Part shown: positions 29,701 to 38,631 of the stretch, piece after piece
Layout: the number at the start of each line of letters is the position of its first letter
How positions within the stretch are numbered: the stretch's first letter is position 1
Origin: Epinephelus fuscoguttatus
Lineage: Eukaryota; Chordata; Actinopteri; Perciformes; Serranidae
Direction of reading: 5' to 3'
NCBI RefSeq assembly: GCF_011397635.1
Contig: NC_064759.1
Coordinates: forward strand, 11,118,428-11,182,427
Length of the DNA stretch: 64,000 nucleotides
Notes under the pieces: model-generated
Databases searched by the model: none
Told to the model about the DNA's origin: nothing
The model's input: only the letters and a program-made list of their open reading frames with translations
Translations under genes and position numbers: made by a program

Positions 29701-32609
29701 CCTTACCAATACTGTGCATATATCACCAAGTAAAATTTAAGTTTTCAGATCATTTTTGTGTGTAAAATGGCTGCAGGAAACATTAGTGTGCTGTCAGAGT
29801 CACTGGAGACACTGCGGCACTCCACCTCTCACCTGGCACATCTTCACCTGCACATATGGATTATGTAAATTAGAAAAGACGTCAGGGTGGAATTCTTTTT
29901 TTTTTTTCTTTTGGCATCCACTTTAAAAGAAAATCGAAGTCAGGTAGTGTCCTGTATGATGAACTGACCGCATTAAAAAGGAGCAGCAACATGTTCTTCT
30001 TTAGTTTGTAACCCAGCTGCCCAGCAAACAACAGGCTATGTGCTTTCTAACCTCCAGCTCACCAACAAGCACCTCAATTTCTGCATCAGGAATATTCGTC
30101 TTCTTGGTTTTCAGGTCTATGCATGTGCTTTGCATTGACCATTTATGTGGGCAGTAGAGGGTGCAACATGAGGCTGGTCCCCGTGCAGACAATTTAAAGT
30201 TGATTTGGGATTTACAAAAGGAAATAGCGTACTGGCAAGCGTACACACAGTTTCAGAAATCTGAATATTTTTTGGCGTATGTACATTTCCTCATTTGTAC
30301 ATAGGCAAACATTTAGTGTGGATTCGCCGCACAGTTTTATACATGAGGTCCCTGGTTGTAGCAGAAAAACACAGTTGGGATTTAGTTTGTGTATAGTATG
30401 AAGTATTACTTGTAGCACTGTTTACCAGTATAGGTCGATAACATTGCAGTACTACTCCATGGGTCTTGTTGCCAAAGACATCAGTGAAAACCAGGAAGTG
30501 GAATTGCTCCTCTTTCTCTTCATTGGTTACTTGGAGCCCACCTGGTAAAAAGACAAAAATATTAAGACACATTAACACAAAGGTATGATTATGCTGCTAT
30601 GACAAGATGTCAGTTTTTCACTGTGTGGCTGAACCATGTAAAAAAAAAAAAAAAAGAATCTCTCAATCTTTGAGCCAAATTTGTGTGAGCATGTGCGTGC
30701 CAGGGAATGTTAAATACCTGGGAAGCAGAGTTGAGGTAACGCCATGAGATCGATGTCTTTAGGAACACTGACATCTTCAGTTCCTCCTCTCCCCCCTGCT
30801 AAAATGATACAAAACTAAATTACACAAATCAGTAACCTTGCGGGAGACAACATGTTTGTGGCTCCGCAGAAGTTTTGTATTTGAGACCTGCTGGGTGGCA
30901 GCTATGTGTGGACAGAAGTACCAGACCAGACGAACAGGTACCACACCTGGGCTGGGAGTCGCTGCAGCTGAAGGAGGTTGTTCCCTTTTCCTCCTGAGAA
31001 AGGAGCGCCGCCTCTTCCCATGTGACCTCCCTGTTTCACTCTCAGATTGCGGTCTGGTAACAAAGGGAGGCGCCAGGACATGCAGTACCTCCGGCTCCAA
31101 CAGGAGGTGCTCTGGAGTTTCATTGTTGTTTATGGCCTTAGTGGGAGACAGACAGGCAGGGATGGATCAGAGGGGACAAATTTTCTTATCATAAGTAGTA
31201 CAGTGCAAATCTCTCCTTATGCCTAACATCTAAAGGGGTCAGTTGAGGTGGTTCAGGCATCTGATCAGGATGCCTTCTGGGCACCTCCCACTGGAGGTGT
31301 TTCGGGCATGTCCCACTGGTAGGAGGCCCCGGGGCAGACCCAGAACATGCTGGACGGATTACATATTTCATCTGGCCTGGGAACACCTTGGGGTCCCCCA
31401 GGACCGCGAGGGCAGCAGGCCGGGCAAAGTACCCCAGACGTCCCTCTCCCCAGCAACACTTTCCAGCTCCTCCAGAGGGACCCCGAGGTGTTCCCAAGCC
31501 AGATGAGATATGTAATCCCTCCAGCATGTTTTGGGTCTGCCCCGGGGCCTCCTACCAGTGGGATGTGCCCGGAACACCTGCAGCGGGAGGCGTCCAGGAA
31601 GCATCCTGATCAGATGCCCGAACCACCTCAACTGACCCCTTTTGACACGAAGGAGCAGCGGCTCTACTCTGAGCTCCCTCCAGATGTCCAAGCTCCTTAC
31701 CCTATCTCTAAGGCTGAGAAAACTCATTTCCGCCGTTTGTATCCACGATCTCATTCTTTCGGTCACTACCCAGAGCTCATGACTATAGGTGAGGGTTAGA
31801 ACGTAGATGGACCTGTAGTCGAAAGCTTCCAAGTGATCATGGTAGAACTATCTGTGCCCTGGGAGGAGCGCATGGACGAAGCCCAAGAGCAAAAACATGC
31901 CAAGTACCAGGAGCGGACAGAACGGTGCCGGAGGCATGGCTGGAACACCCGCTGTGAGCCTATTGAGGTGGGATGGCGTGGCTTTGCAGGCTGGTTACTC
32001 TGCTGAACTGGGGATAGTGGAGCTGGCTAAGAAGAGGGCCATCAAAACGATCATCAACGCTGCAGAATCAGCTACTAGGTGGCTGAAAAGGAAGGGCCCC
32101 ATGGTCAACTGCTGCTGGGATGCAGGCCAGGGACTGATCGCCTCCTGCTGGGTCGCCTGGGTGATGGTGTCTGATGTTTGAAAAGACCCAAAACACCTGA
32201 TGACCCCAGAATACATCACTGGCAATGCTTAAATAATCCATAGGATGTATTCTTTAAGCTAAGTTTGGACTTTTGGGCATTTCAATCAGTCACTGGCAGG
32301 CAGTTTAAAGTTTGCACTGATGCTGTTGTCTTGACTAAATCTCCTCTGAAAAATTGAAATTAAAACTAAAGTAAACCTCATGATATTAGAAAGGTCAAAA
32401 CACCAAAATAAGATGAGGCTGCAAACACAAGTTATTCAGTCTATGATGTCTATACAGCTACAGTTATCAGTTTACAGTACATCCGTCAGACACGTGTGTG
32501 TAAGGGTGCATTTGGATGCACATACCTGGGAGACCTCCCTGAGTTTGTCGCTTGATGCTCCCACCACCACACAGGCTTCCAGCAGAGCAGGAGGCAGATG
32601 GTCCGTCAT
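8725..32609 (-). CDS. dennd3: DENN domain-containing protein 3 (Rab12 exchange factor), complete
   Basis: Coding exons in order: 32526-32609, 30947-31136, 30718-30798, 30426-30541, 28774-28898, 27850-27961, 27563-27682, 27360-27458, 26858-26977, 26274-26389, 26006-26161, 25818-25914, 24064-24167, 23753-23934, 23449-23608, 22185-22380, 21857-22028, 19596-19855, 18333-18503, 17799-17928, 16162-16269, 14525-14664, 14146-14306, 13850-13986, 12219-12337, 11679-11816, 8725-8943. All junctions have AG/GT borders, phases agree, and the total of 3813 nt gives 1270 residues. The start [13 protein letters not shown] opens exon 2. Family knowledge: DENND3 activates Rab12 and links starvation signalling (ULK kinase) to endosome and autophagosome traffic. 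Layout: DENN modules about 40-480, linker about 480-760, PHenn about 770-930, WD40 about 965-1270. Neighbour slc45a4 also flanks human DENND3, supporting orthology. The least certain borders are exon 3 (acceptor at 31136, donor at 30947) and the exon 4 acceptor. Confidence 0.95.
9398..11018 (-). mobile_element. Tc1/mariner transposon, nearly full length
   Basis: The element is 1621 bp, flanked by TA dinucleotides at 9396-9397 and 11019-11020. Its ends are CAGTACAGGCCAAAAGTTTG and the reverse complement. The inverted repeats are long, about 270 bp (9398-9667 and 10746-11018), and differ at only a few positions by eye. It lies in the last intron of dennd3, in the same orientation. One internal transposase gene is present but frameshifted. 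High inter-repeat similarity suggests a fairly young insertion. Confidence 0.95.
9558..10605 (-). pseudogene. Tc1 transposase, frameshifted near the C-terminus
   Basis: The frame starts at [11 protein letters not shown] and runs to about 9764. It encodes an N-terminal paired-like helix-turn-helix ([20 protein letters not shown]), a GRPR motif, then the DDE domain with the first Asp in [11 protein letters not shown] and the second in FQQDNDPKH. At about 9764 a 5-base deletion, one copy of a CCTGA direct repeat present twice in related elements, shifts the frame immediately before the segment that holds the third catalytic acid. The original frame resumes as [11 protein letters not shown] and ends at 9558. 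An active enzyme is therefore not expected. Outside that point the copy looks intact. Confidence 0.9.
11400..11663. mobile_element. LINE-type 3' fragment next to a dennd3 splice donor
   Basis: The sequence contains CAGACTGTTCCAGAGCCTCA and GAGGACCTCAAAGTACG, words related to those in the LINE tail at 1842-2420. It ends about 15 bases into the intron from the exon 27 donor (exon 11679-11816, minus strand). No intact ORF is present. The family is common in fish introns; I could not determine the clade. Confidence 0.45.
12726..13730 (+). mobile_element. Decayed Tc1-like transposon
   Basis: The right end reads GTGTACCTAATAAAGTGTCC, a common fish Tc1-like terminus, and the left end is a degraded counterpart. 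Transposase remnants are on the plus strand: GVIEVTL-like start region after ATGGGGAAGAAAGG (12841), GLVGAR-type sequence, a [18 protein letters not shown] segment near 13197, and [20 protein letters not shown] at about 13460-13530. Several internal deletions and an A-rich expansion (12984-13002) destroy the frame. It lies in the dennd3 intron between exons 25 and 26. Confidence 0.85.
14866..15649. repeat. MITE-like element with AAAGGTC termini
   Basis: The left end, AAAGGTCCACACTGTAGGAT, is mirrored at the right by TCTTACACACTAGACCTTT. A related right half occurs at 38878-39046 (shared GAAGAGACC...TGGATRAT, GGTTGCAATCTG and TAAATC words). An internal stretch ending CTTCGTAAATACGGCCCC (15409-15426) resembles the terminus of the transposon at 4141-5662, suggesting another nested insertion. 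It lies in dennd3 intron 22-23. Confidence 0.6.
16270..17798. other. dennd3 intron, nothing specific seen
   Basis: The interval lies between coding exons 21 and 22. It is AT-rich with short unrelated ORFs only. No terminal inverted repeats, tRNA-like boxes or reverse transcriptase motifs were recognised. The adjoining introns at 17929-18332 and 18504-19595 likewise show nothing that I can name. Confidence 0.5.
20386..20465 (-). mobile_element. tRNA-derived SINE fragment
   Basis: Read on the minus strand, this carries a GTGGCTCAGAAGG box-A-like stretch followed by GCTGGTTCAATCCCCGGC, a typical box B. The spacing fits a tRNA-derived SINE head. The body was not traced. It is not a functional tRNA, since no cloverleaf acceptor arms pair. 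It lies in dennd3 intron 18-19. Confidence 0.45.
20640..21219 (+). mobile_element. RTE/Rex-type LINE 3' end
   Basis: The plus-strand frame (20683-21219) encodes the C-terminus of a fish LINE reverse transcriptase, with [56 protein letters not shown] and [20 protein letters not shown]. The insertion ends in a GGATGGATG tail, which is typical of short GATG-type tails on fish Rex3/RTE elements. It is 5'-truncated. Two further copies form an inverted pair at 31236-31832. It lies in dennd3 intron 18-19. Confidence 0.8.
22381..23448. other. dennd3 intron 16-17, nothing specific seen
   Basis: AT-rich intronic sequence with no recognised repeat ends, RNA gene or coding motif. The ORFs at 22460-22699 and 22988-23203 have no splice support or recognisable product. 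Confidence 0.5.
25334..25652 (+). mobile_element. tRNA-derived SINE with intact target duplication
   Basis: A perfect 13-bp duplication GATTACTTTTACT flanks the insert (25321-25333 and 25653-25665). The head has GGTACAGTGGTTAGCATTGT (box-A-like) and a degraded box B. The body carries the fish SINE words GCATGTTCTCCC, CTTCCTCCCACAGTCCAAAG and GTGACCTGTCCAGGGTGTA, and the 3' end is a short AATGA repeat. Two relatives in reverse orientation lie at 62231-62605 and 63555-63870. It lies in the dennd3 intron between exons 13 and 14. Confidence 0.85.
25752..26456 (-). repeat. Source segment of the inverted dennd3 duplication
   Basis: This part of dennd3 (coding exons 11-13, using exon 1 as the non-coding exon, with introns 11 and 12 and the flanks in introns 10 and 13) is repeated in opposite orientation at 37722-38292. 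Lengths reconcile: 705 bases here, minus the 112-base intron 11, minus a 23-base deletion in exon 12, equals the copy within one base. About ten substitutions were counted by eye in the aligned bases. Confidence 0.9.
26467..26600 (+). mobile_element. tRNA-derived SINE fragment
   Basis: The stretch has GAGGCTCAGGAGATAAAGCG followed by a decayed box B and the SINE body words CTCCTCCTGCATGTCAAAG and AGGACACTGAACC. It resembles a tRNA-headed fish SINE in which box A reads GTAGCTCAGGGGTAGAGCGG. A (GT)n microsatellite follows at about 26611-26629. It lies in dennd3 intron 10. Confidence 0.45.
29041..30355. mobile_element. DNA transposon or MITE with CTCATTTATAA-type termini
   Basis: The left end reads GGAGCTTCATTTATAACCAC then GCGTACGCAC; the right end reads CGCACAGTTTTATACATGAG then GTCC, its inverted counterpart. 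Internal subterminal words (GGGATTTATAAAG and GGGATTTACAAAAG; TACACACA) are also mirrored. No transposase frame was recognised. It fills most of dennd3 intron 28899-30425. Boundaries are approximate because the target duplication was not resolved. Confidence 0.5.
31236..31832. mobile_element. Inverted pair of RTE/Rex-type LINE tails
   Basis: A plus-strand tail (31236 to about 31411) with [24 protein letters not shown] coding meets a longer minus-strand tail (about 31412-31832), which encodes [40 protein letters not shown] and [20 protein letters not shown]. The two are homologous over about 170 bases and point toward each other, so an RNA through this intron could fold into a long hairpin. 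Both are relatives of the copy at 20640-21219. Location: dennd3 intron 2. Confidence 0.75.
31833..32190 (+). mobile_element. Non-LTR retrotransposon C-terminal fragment
   Basis: One plus-strand frame reads [20 protein letters not shown] then [20 protein letters not shown]; a second continues with [20 protein letters not shown] and WLKRK. This pattern (LTVPWE...R...KY..L....GW......VEVGCRGF...) is the C-terminal tail of a class of animal non-LTR reverse transcriptases. The change of frame near 31990 shows decay. It adjoins the inverted LINE pair in dennd3 intron 2. Confidence 0.5.
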
Positions 32610-33138
32610 TGCTGACACCAGTTAGACCAGCAGAACTGGGCCGACTCTGACCTGCTGGATCACAACCACTGAAACAAAGACAAGTCAGAGAGAGGAGCCA
32701 AGGAAAGGTTTACATACAGAGATACAGATAACAGAAAATGGCTTGTGTGTAATAAGGCAGACGTTGTGACAGCTCTGTCATCTTCACCGATGAGAACATC
32801 TATCAACTGGATTAAGTCACAACACATGACACACATTATCACTGCTGCTGTTCTCATCAACAACAACTTCTAAAGACCCAGTCAGGCACTTTTTTCTATC
32901 ACAGGATTATTCCAAGACTCAGGGTGTACAAATGGCATCTCTGAAAGTTTACCCCTCCTCCATCTCCTCCTCCTTCTAATGGCATTTACAAGAATCCTGT
33001 GTCTGAACAAAAACAAATAAATCAACCAACCAATGATCAAATATGAATCAAGACTCTGTTACTGCATTGCTTATTTCTCATACATACGCATTTCTCAACA
33101 TAATTTTGTGTACTATTTAGGTGTTAAATGAGAAAGTT

Positions 33139-33896
33139 GGCTCAGGCTGAGGTGACGTACTGGGTTTTGGGTCGACTTTTTCCAACATGGCGGCCGGGTC
33201 AAAAACTCTGGGTGCGCTCCGAATCATAGTTTTACATACTGTTGCATGCAGTATGCACACAGTCGGGATGTACAACTTTCTGATTGCATTACACCCTGAA
33301 ATTTTACCCTGTTACTTTTATATCCATTACTATGGTGATATATGAACACAACGTACAGAGGTCAATCCGTAGAGCTCTGCTGTCGTTACTATGCAATCTA
33401 TGTAGTTTAACTTTAGAATTATAACTGCACAGATTGTAGATTTGTGAAAGTGAAAGTAAATCTGCATTTCTATAGTATATAGTTTTGCTCTATTACTGTT
33501 TACAATATTCATGATTATTTTCATCACTTAATCAATATTCCTATTATTACCATTCTACTGGTCATCAGGGACTTAAATGCACTGTCATCCATCACAGTGA
33601 CTTCTAACAGCTGTCAATGAGCTGTTGTGGCTCAGTTGATGTGACGTATCGTCGGCTGTGCAGAGGACTGTGGGTCAGAATAACCAGTAAAGCAGGCTGG
33701 CCTTCATACTGCAAAATCAGACTGGATGTACTAGAACATCCTGGTATTTTTGGCATACTGCATTTGACATACTATGTATTGGGACATACTAAATCTTCTT
33801 TATAGCATGGGCACTGGGATGCACAGATTCTCTCTACCTGGCCGCCATGTTGGAAACAGTCCAGACAAAACCAAGCACCACCCACCTTGACTCATA
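33139..33896. repeat. Inverted-repeat element (CCAACATGGCGGC ends)
   Basis: The left part reads GGCTCAGGCTGAGGTG followed by CCAACATGGCGGCCGGG. The right part reads CTGGCCGCCATGTTGGAA followed by CACCCACCTTGACTCA, its imperfect mirror. The interior has repeated CATACT/AGTATG words and no coding frame. It lies in dennd3 intron 1. The exact ends are uncertain. Confidence 0.55.
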
Positions 33897-35640
33897 TTTG
33901 ATCAGTTAGCTGGTTTTCTTTAGCGTGAAAGGGAGCCAAGTGGAGGTGGAGTAGTCTACTGTTCTTTCAGACCACTTGAATTACAATATCCTGAAATGTT
34001 TTTTATGGGACTTCTGCCCAATTGTGGCAAAATTAAACTGCCTACCCCAGCTTTAATATGATTATGACATTTTATGAAAATCTACTAGAAACACTCAACA
34101 GCAAAGTGCTTTATAGAAAAAAAGGTTTAAGATTTAATTCACAATCCAGAGATTTACTTTGTCTGCAACTGAATCATAAATTTGGCATTAATTTCCCAAT
34201 AAACACTGTCAAAAATGCAGCATCACTGCTATGTTCTGAGGGCAAACAATGACATGGTTTTAAAGCAAATCCCATAATGGTCAGTGTTACAGGCAGCTAG
34301 TCTGGGCAGTGCATTTATATCAACTTTACAGAAGTACAATGTCTGCATTTATCTGTCTAATACACTGTGATATTGATTAGTGCTGTAATCTGTCTCAAAC
34401 AATATATTGCTTATCAGCTTTTAGTTTGTGGTCCGTGAAGTTCAAAAGGAACCCGTAAACAACTCAGGAACAAAAACTGAAGTAAGCTGATTCAAGCCAT
34501 GTGGTGGCAACACATGACACAGGATTTAGTTCATCATTCAGTTAGTAGTTTTTACTGCACATCCACATAATGTGATAATAATTCTGCTTCTCATCTTTGC
34601 TGTTCTCTTTCCATCTGTGGTCTACTTTTTATTTTACAACTGAATCACCACAGTGAGAAGCAAATTATCCGAGATCACATTTTGCCCGTTTCTTGGTCTA
34701 GTCTCTTCTTGGAAAATTAGGCTCATGTGTGCAGAGGAGGATGCACATGTACGCACAAAAACAGAGCAAATAACTTGCAACTGGGCCCCACAGTAAATGG
34801 GCTGCACGGATTAAATGTTAACATCAAGTTCACCTCGGGGTGCAAGGACATTTAACACTTTCCTTAAAAGAATGTCCTTTTTTGAGGTACAACAAATGTC
34901 GTAATGTAAAGTTCTCTCATTATTTTACCGTTAAAGGTTGTTTGACTGTTGCAACAGTGTAGCGCTCTTCACTTGTTTGAACTTAAATGATATCTAATCC
35001 TCAGCATCAAGAATGTCCGGCATAACTGAACTAATAACCCATTAAAGGAGCATCTCACATGACCTGCTGCTGCCCCTATTGGTCCAAGGATGTGACATGA
35101 TCATAATCACATACAGTACGATCATATGATCCTTGACAAGAGGAGCACATTCCACATCAAACCGTAGCAAAACAATAAATGTGTCACAGCTTCTGATACG
35201 ACACAAACAAGCTGACATTTTTATCTACAAAAATATGTTAAAGCTTGAATACCTGAAACTGCTGGGGACTTTTAAAATAGTAACTCGCCTTTAAAATCCT
35301 TTAAAAATTGCAATATGTCTTCATCTGTCCTATTTAACCAATGTTCAGACCAATATAATAAATGTTTTGGGACCATTTAGTAGCTCTGGTCATTTAGCCT
35401 TTTGGTTCCTGTTTAGCCTTAGGAGTTTTGTAGGTTGTAACTGTTACTGTATAATACAGGCACATTTTTTCCGCAAAATTTAGACGTTTAGATGTTAGTA
35501 AACATTTATTATAATACCTACCATCTCTGCTTAGAGTCTGAGCCCCTATTATAAAGATTCAGATAATTCATCAGGATGTCCCACATCACATCCCCACTTG
35601 TCTCATGATTTGTACTTGAGCTAAACTAAATCGTCCAGAC
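33897..35640. other. dennd3 intron 1, nothing specific seen
   Basis: AT-rich sequence between the inverted-repeat element at 33139-33896 and the tandem repeat near 35.7 kb. No exon, RNA gene or recognisable transposon end was found. The short ORF at 34058-34252 has no recognisable product. Confidence 0.45.
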
Positions 35641-35729
35641 CTAAAGTTATGGATGCATTACTGAATGGGTCTATCAGGTATAGGCCCAGGGCCCCAAAGT
35701 GTCAGGAGCCCCGCTGACCTCCATCTGCA

Positions 35730-36350
35730 AAACATGCATCGACCAGAAGAGACTCAAAAAGACCAAAAAAACACCCCACAAAAATACTTCAAAGAGAAAC
35801 AACATGACCACAAAGGCAAAGGAACTACAAAGAGACACAAAATGAACAAAACAGACAAAAACATACCTCAAAGAGACAGAAACTGACCTTTAAAGAGATA
35901 CAAAATGACCACAAAGACATGTAAATAAACTACAAATAGACACAAAACGACTACAAAGAGACACAAAATGACTACAGGGAGATGTAAAGGAACTACAAAG
36001 TGACACAAAACTACCAAAAAAGAGATTTTTAACAGACAAAAACAACAACAAAGACATGCAAAGGACTTACAAGAGACACACAAGGACCAAGGAGACACAA
36101 ATATACCTCAAAGAGACACAAATGACTTCAAAGAGACACAACATGACCACAAAGGCAAAGGAACTACAAAGAGACACAAAATGAACAAAATGGACACAAA
36201 TATACCTCAAAGAAACAAAAATAACTTCAAAAGAGACAAAAAAACAACTACAAAGAGACACAAAACAACATAAGGGTCACAAAGTTACTTCAAGGAGACA
36301 TAAAACAACCTGAGGAACACACAAAGATACCACAAGGAGACAAAAAACTG
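35730..36350. repeat. Minisatellite-like tandem repeat (AAAGAGACACAAA units)
   Basis: There are about 20 or more imperfect units built on AAAGAGACACAAAATGAC and CACAAAG/CTACAAAG, alternating with variants such as ATACCTCAAAGAGAC. Several units recur in the same order (35793-35867 and 36118-36205), showing expansion of larger blocks. ORFs in both strands across it are artefacts of the purine/pyrimidine skew. It lies in dennd3 intron 1. Similar words flank it on both sides (GCCCAGGGCCCCA at about 35685 and 36443). Confidence 0.85.
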
Positions 36351-37127
36351 ACTAAAAGATGCTGACAAGTACATTGAGATGAATAAAAAGCCTGTGTCTT
36401 GCTCCAATGTAGGACAGGTGGTGGGGCCTTTTGCATGTCTGTGCCCAGGGCCCCATTGTCTCATTATCCACCTGTGCCTGAGGGGGTCATGCATGCAATG
36501 GGACTGAAAGTCTGCACAGTCTGAATCAAATGTGCCCTTAAATCACAGGTTAACTTGTGTGACAAGACAGAACTGGAGCGGAGAGAACTAACACAGAGAA
36601 GCATGAGAAGGGTCACTGTCATTCCTGCACAAGCTGGCAAACACAAACATGATCTAAAAACAAAAACATCTGACTGATGAAATCAATTAGGTGGAAATTA
36701 AAAGTAGAGCAAAGCAAAAATGTCTCTAACTTAAACTCATTGCTTTGATTTCAGTTTGACTCTAGTTGTTTAAATATATCTCCAGCACAGCTACATGACT
36801 TCAACAATCAAATGTAGGTCATCTCACCTGATGAGGAAATACTGACTGGCATGTGTCAAGCTAACACCACTGTCACACCCTGTTTGTTATGTGACAACAT
36901 ATCAATTTGAAGCCACATTTCTGCCTCCATGACATAAAGTAATAAAACAAACTGCAGCAGCAGAGTTCTCCAAACTGCAGACAGGACTTCAGCTGACACA
37001 GTTTTATTGCGACATGTGATGGTGAGTCACAAGCTGCACAGGTGAGAGGATGCTTCCAATCAGCCTCTGAGACTCGACTTGTCAACGTCACGCTGTTGAA
37101 TCTTTAAACTGTTAAAAGTTCTCTTAC

Positions 37128-37300
37128 CTCCTCACAGGCTACCGTGCGGCTCCTCAGTCATCCCCCCCGTCACTGTCATGAAGGCAGCCCGGACTAAAGT
37201 CTCTCCAGCTGCGCAGCAAACTCCGGCACGACTAAATAATGGCACGAGCTCGTCCCAGTTTCCATGTTTACCGCCTGTCACTCTGCTTCCTGTTTCTCTG
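37128..37300 (-). promoter_or_regulatory. dennd3: Probable dennd3 first (non-coding) exon and promoter region
   Basis: On the minus strand a donor GTAAGAG (starting at 37127) follows GTGAGGAG at about 37130. The segment above it is relatively GC- and CpG-rich (GCACGAGCTCGTCCC, CTGCGCAGC) compared with its AT-rich surroundings. The coding exon at 32526-32668 has an acceptor before the ATG (AG at 32669-32670, 59 bases of UTR), which requires an upstream exon, and this is the best candidate. The transcription start was not located. Confidence 0.5.
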
Positions 37301-37660
37301 CGTGGAAGTACAAACATGCGCATTGATGGTTTGAGGAAGCACTGCAGTTTCATACAAAGCATGTAAGTCACTGAATAATGACGTGCCTTTTATGTTTTGT
37401 CACAATTTGGCTCTAATATAAATGTATGAAGCATCAGTTACAACCCTGTGAAAACTTAACAGGCTGGAACATTAAAGGTCCAGTGCGGATTTACTTCTGA
37501 TGGTGGCTTTGCACCTATTTTGCCACCAGTTTGTTTCTTGAAGTTCCTTTCACTAAGTGGAAGATAATCATTCGTTCACACATTTGTTCACTTGCCGTTA
37601 GCACTTATCCTCTCAGGGGTCGCATGGGACATTTGCATTTCATGGGTAACACCCCCGAAA

Positions 37661-37723
37661 GTGTTGTGCTGTGTGCAGCTACTCAAGAATTGAAGAGGTG
37701 CCACCAATAAAATCTGTAAAAAG
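37661..37723. repeat. 63-bp direct repeat, left copy
   Basis: It begins GTGTTGTGCTGTGTGCAG and contains CAAGAATTGAAGAGGTGCCA. It ends in TCTGTAAAAAG, immediately before the inverted dennd3 fragment. The right copy at 38632-38694 differs at three positions by eye. Confidence 0.85.
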
Positions 37724-38292
37724 CATATCAGTTAATGCACAACAAAGAGATAAAGACATTTATTTTAGTCTTGCTCTTCCCCCATCCAGGAAACAGATGA
37801 TCTGATCCTCATCAACATTGATAAAGGAAGTGTCTCCACTTCTTATTCTGAGACTCTCGACCTACCAGAGATTCCTCTGGCTGCTGCAGACTGCTTCACA
37901 CAGAGGTGTCAGTCCTTTCAGATTCATTTTGACCTGTGTCAGTGCAGCCATGCAAGCTGCTCAGAGGAGAGCATGGCAACACAACCTCAACCACGACATC
38001 CAGAGGATCACAATGGAACTGATGGTCAGCATATTCAGGTTGTGTGTGTGTTGTAAGTGTACTGAGATCTACCAGGATGGCTCCCCTGAATAAATATTTT
38101 GTTAATGTATACATGTGTGCATATAACAGGGATGTTAGCAGTCATCTGAACTATGAACATCGAGTGTTTAACAGTGGAGAGTTCCTGAAAACCAGAGAGC
38201 CAGCTGAACAGCTGCTTTACAAAAAGGTAAGTGCTATCTTAAACCCTGTTTGCACAGGAGCAGTGTTACCAGGGGACCTCATGTACCAGCAC
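37722..38292 (+). pseudogene. Inverted partial copy of dennd3 exons 11-13
   Basis: The plus strand repeats the minus-strand segment 25752-26456. It holds about 65 bases of intron 10; exon 11 ([15 protein letters not shown]..., apparently identical); exon 12 joined to it without intron 11; intron 12; exon 13 ([18 protein letters not shown]...); and the start of intron 13 with its GTAAGTG donor. Exon 12 has a 23-base deletion near 37950 that shifts the frame, so no DENN-type protein can be made across it. About ten other substitutions in some 570 bases suggest a recent origin. It lies upstream of dennd3, divergent from it. Transcription initiated in reverse from the dennd3 promoter region would read it in the dennd3 sense. 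Confidence 0.93.
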
Positions 38293-38631
38293 GAGCACTG
38301 ACATTAGCCCCTGTAAACGATGCACACAGTCATTGTAAACTCCACTCCACAAAACACAGCACTACTAGTAGTGATGTACAGTGTTAACCTTCTTTTCTTT
38401 TAAATGCGTGTTAAACAAACAGAACTGATTCTGCCACACATTGGGCCTCATGCAGCAACAATCTCTCTCTCTCTTCTATTTTTCCCTCATTTTCTGTTAA
38501 GAGAAAACTCTTAACTCTAGATGCAACAAACCTTTTTGACCATCCAAATCTGTTCTTCTGCTGAATGATGAATCCCACTTGATCATAAATAACCCATTAG
38601 GTAACACCACATAAACGCTATATAAGCACAT

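Larger units (their letters stand above)
23753..31136 (-). other. dennd3: dennd3 exons 3-15: DENN modules
   Basis: This block covers about residues 29-567. The upstream DENN part includes HVLAPPFV, a basic [11 protein letters not shown] stretch and [20 protein letters not shown]. The core includes [52 protein letters not shown] and [19 protein letters not shown]. The downstream part includes [17 protein letters not shown] and [18 protein letters not shown]. Exon 15 carries an [20 protein letters not shown] stretch rich in Ser and Arg, where the mammalian protein has regulatory phosphorylation; exact sites are not assigned. Exons 11-13 are the source of the inverted copy at 37722-38292. Confidence 0.9.

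Noticed and set aside
35665..36261. Several ORFs rich in Lys/His or Phe/Val in the 35.7-36.3 kb region
   Set aside because: They arise from translating the tandem AAAGAGACACAAA array; no start context or homologue.
37178..37366. 62-residue plus-strand ORF opposite dennd3 exon 1
   Set aside because: It overlaps the CpG-rich first exon region on the opposite strand; short, without homologue or splice signals.
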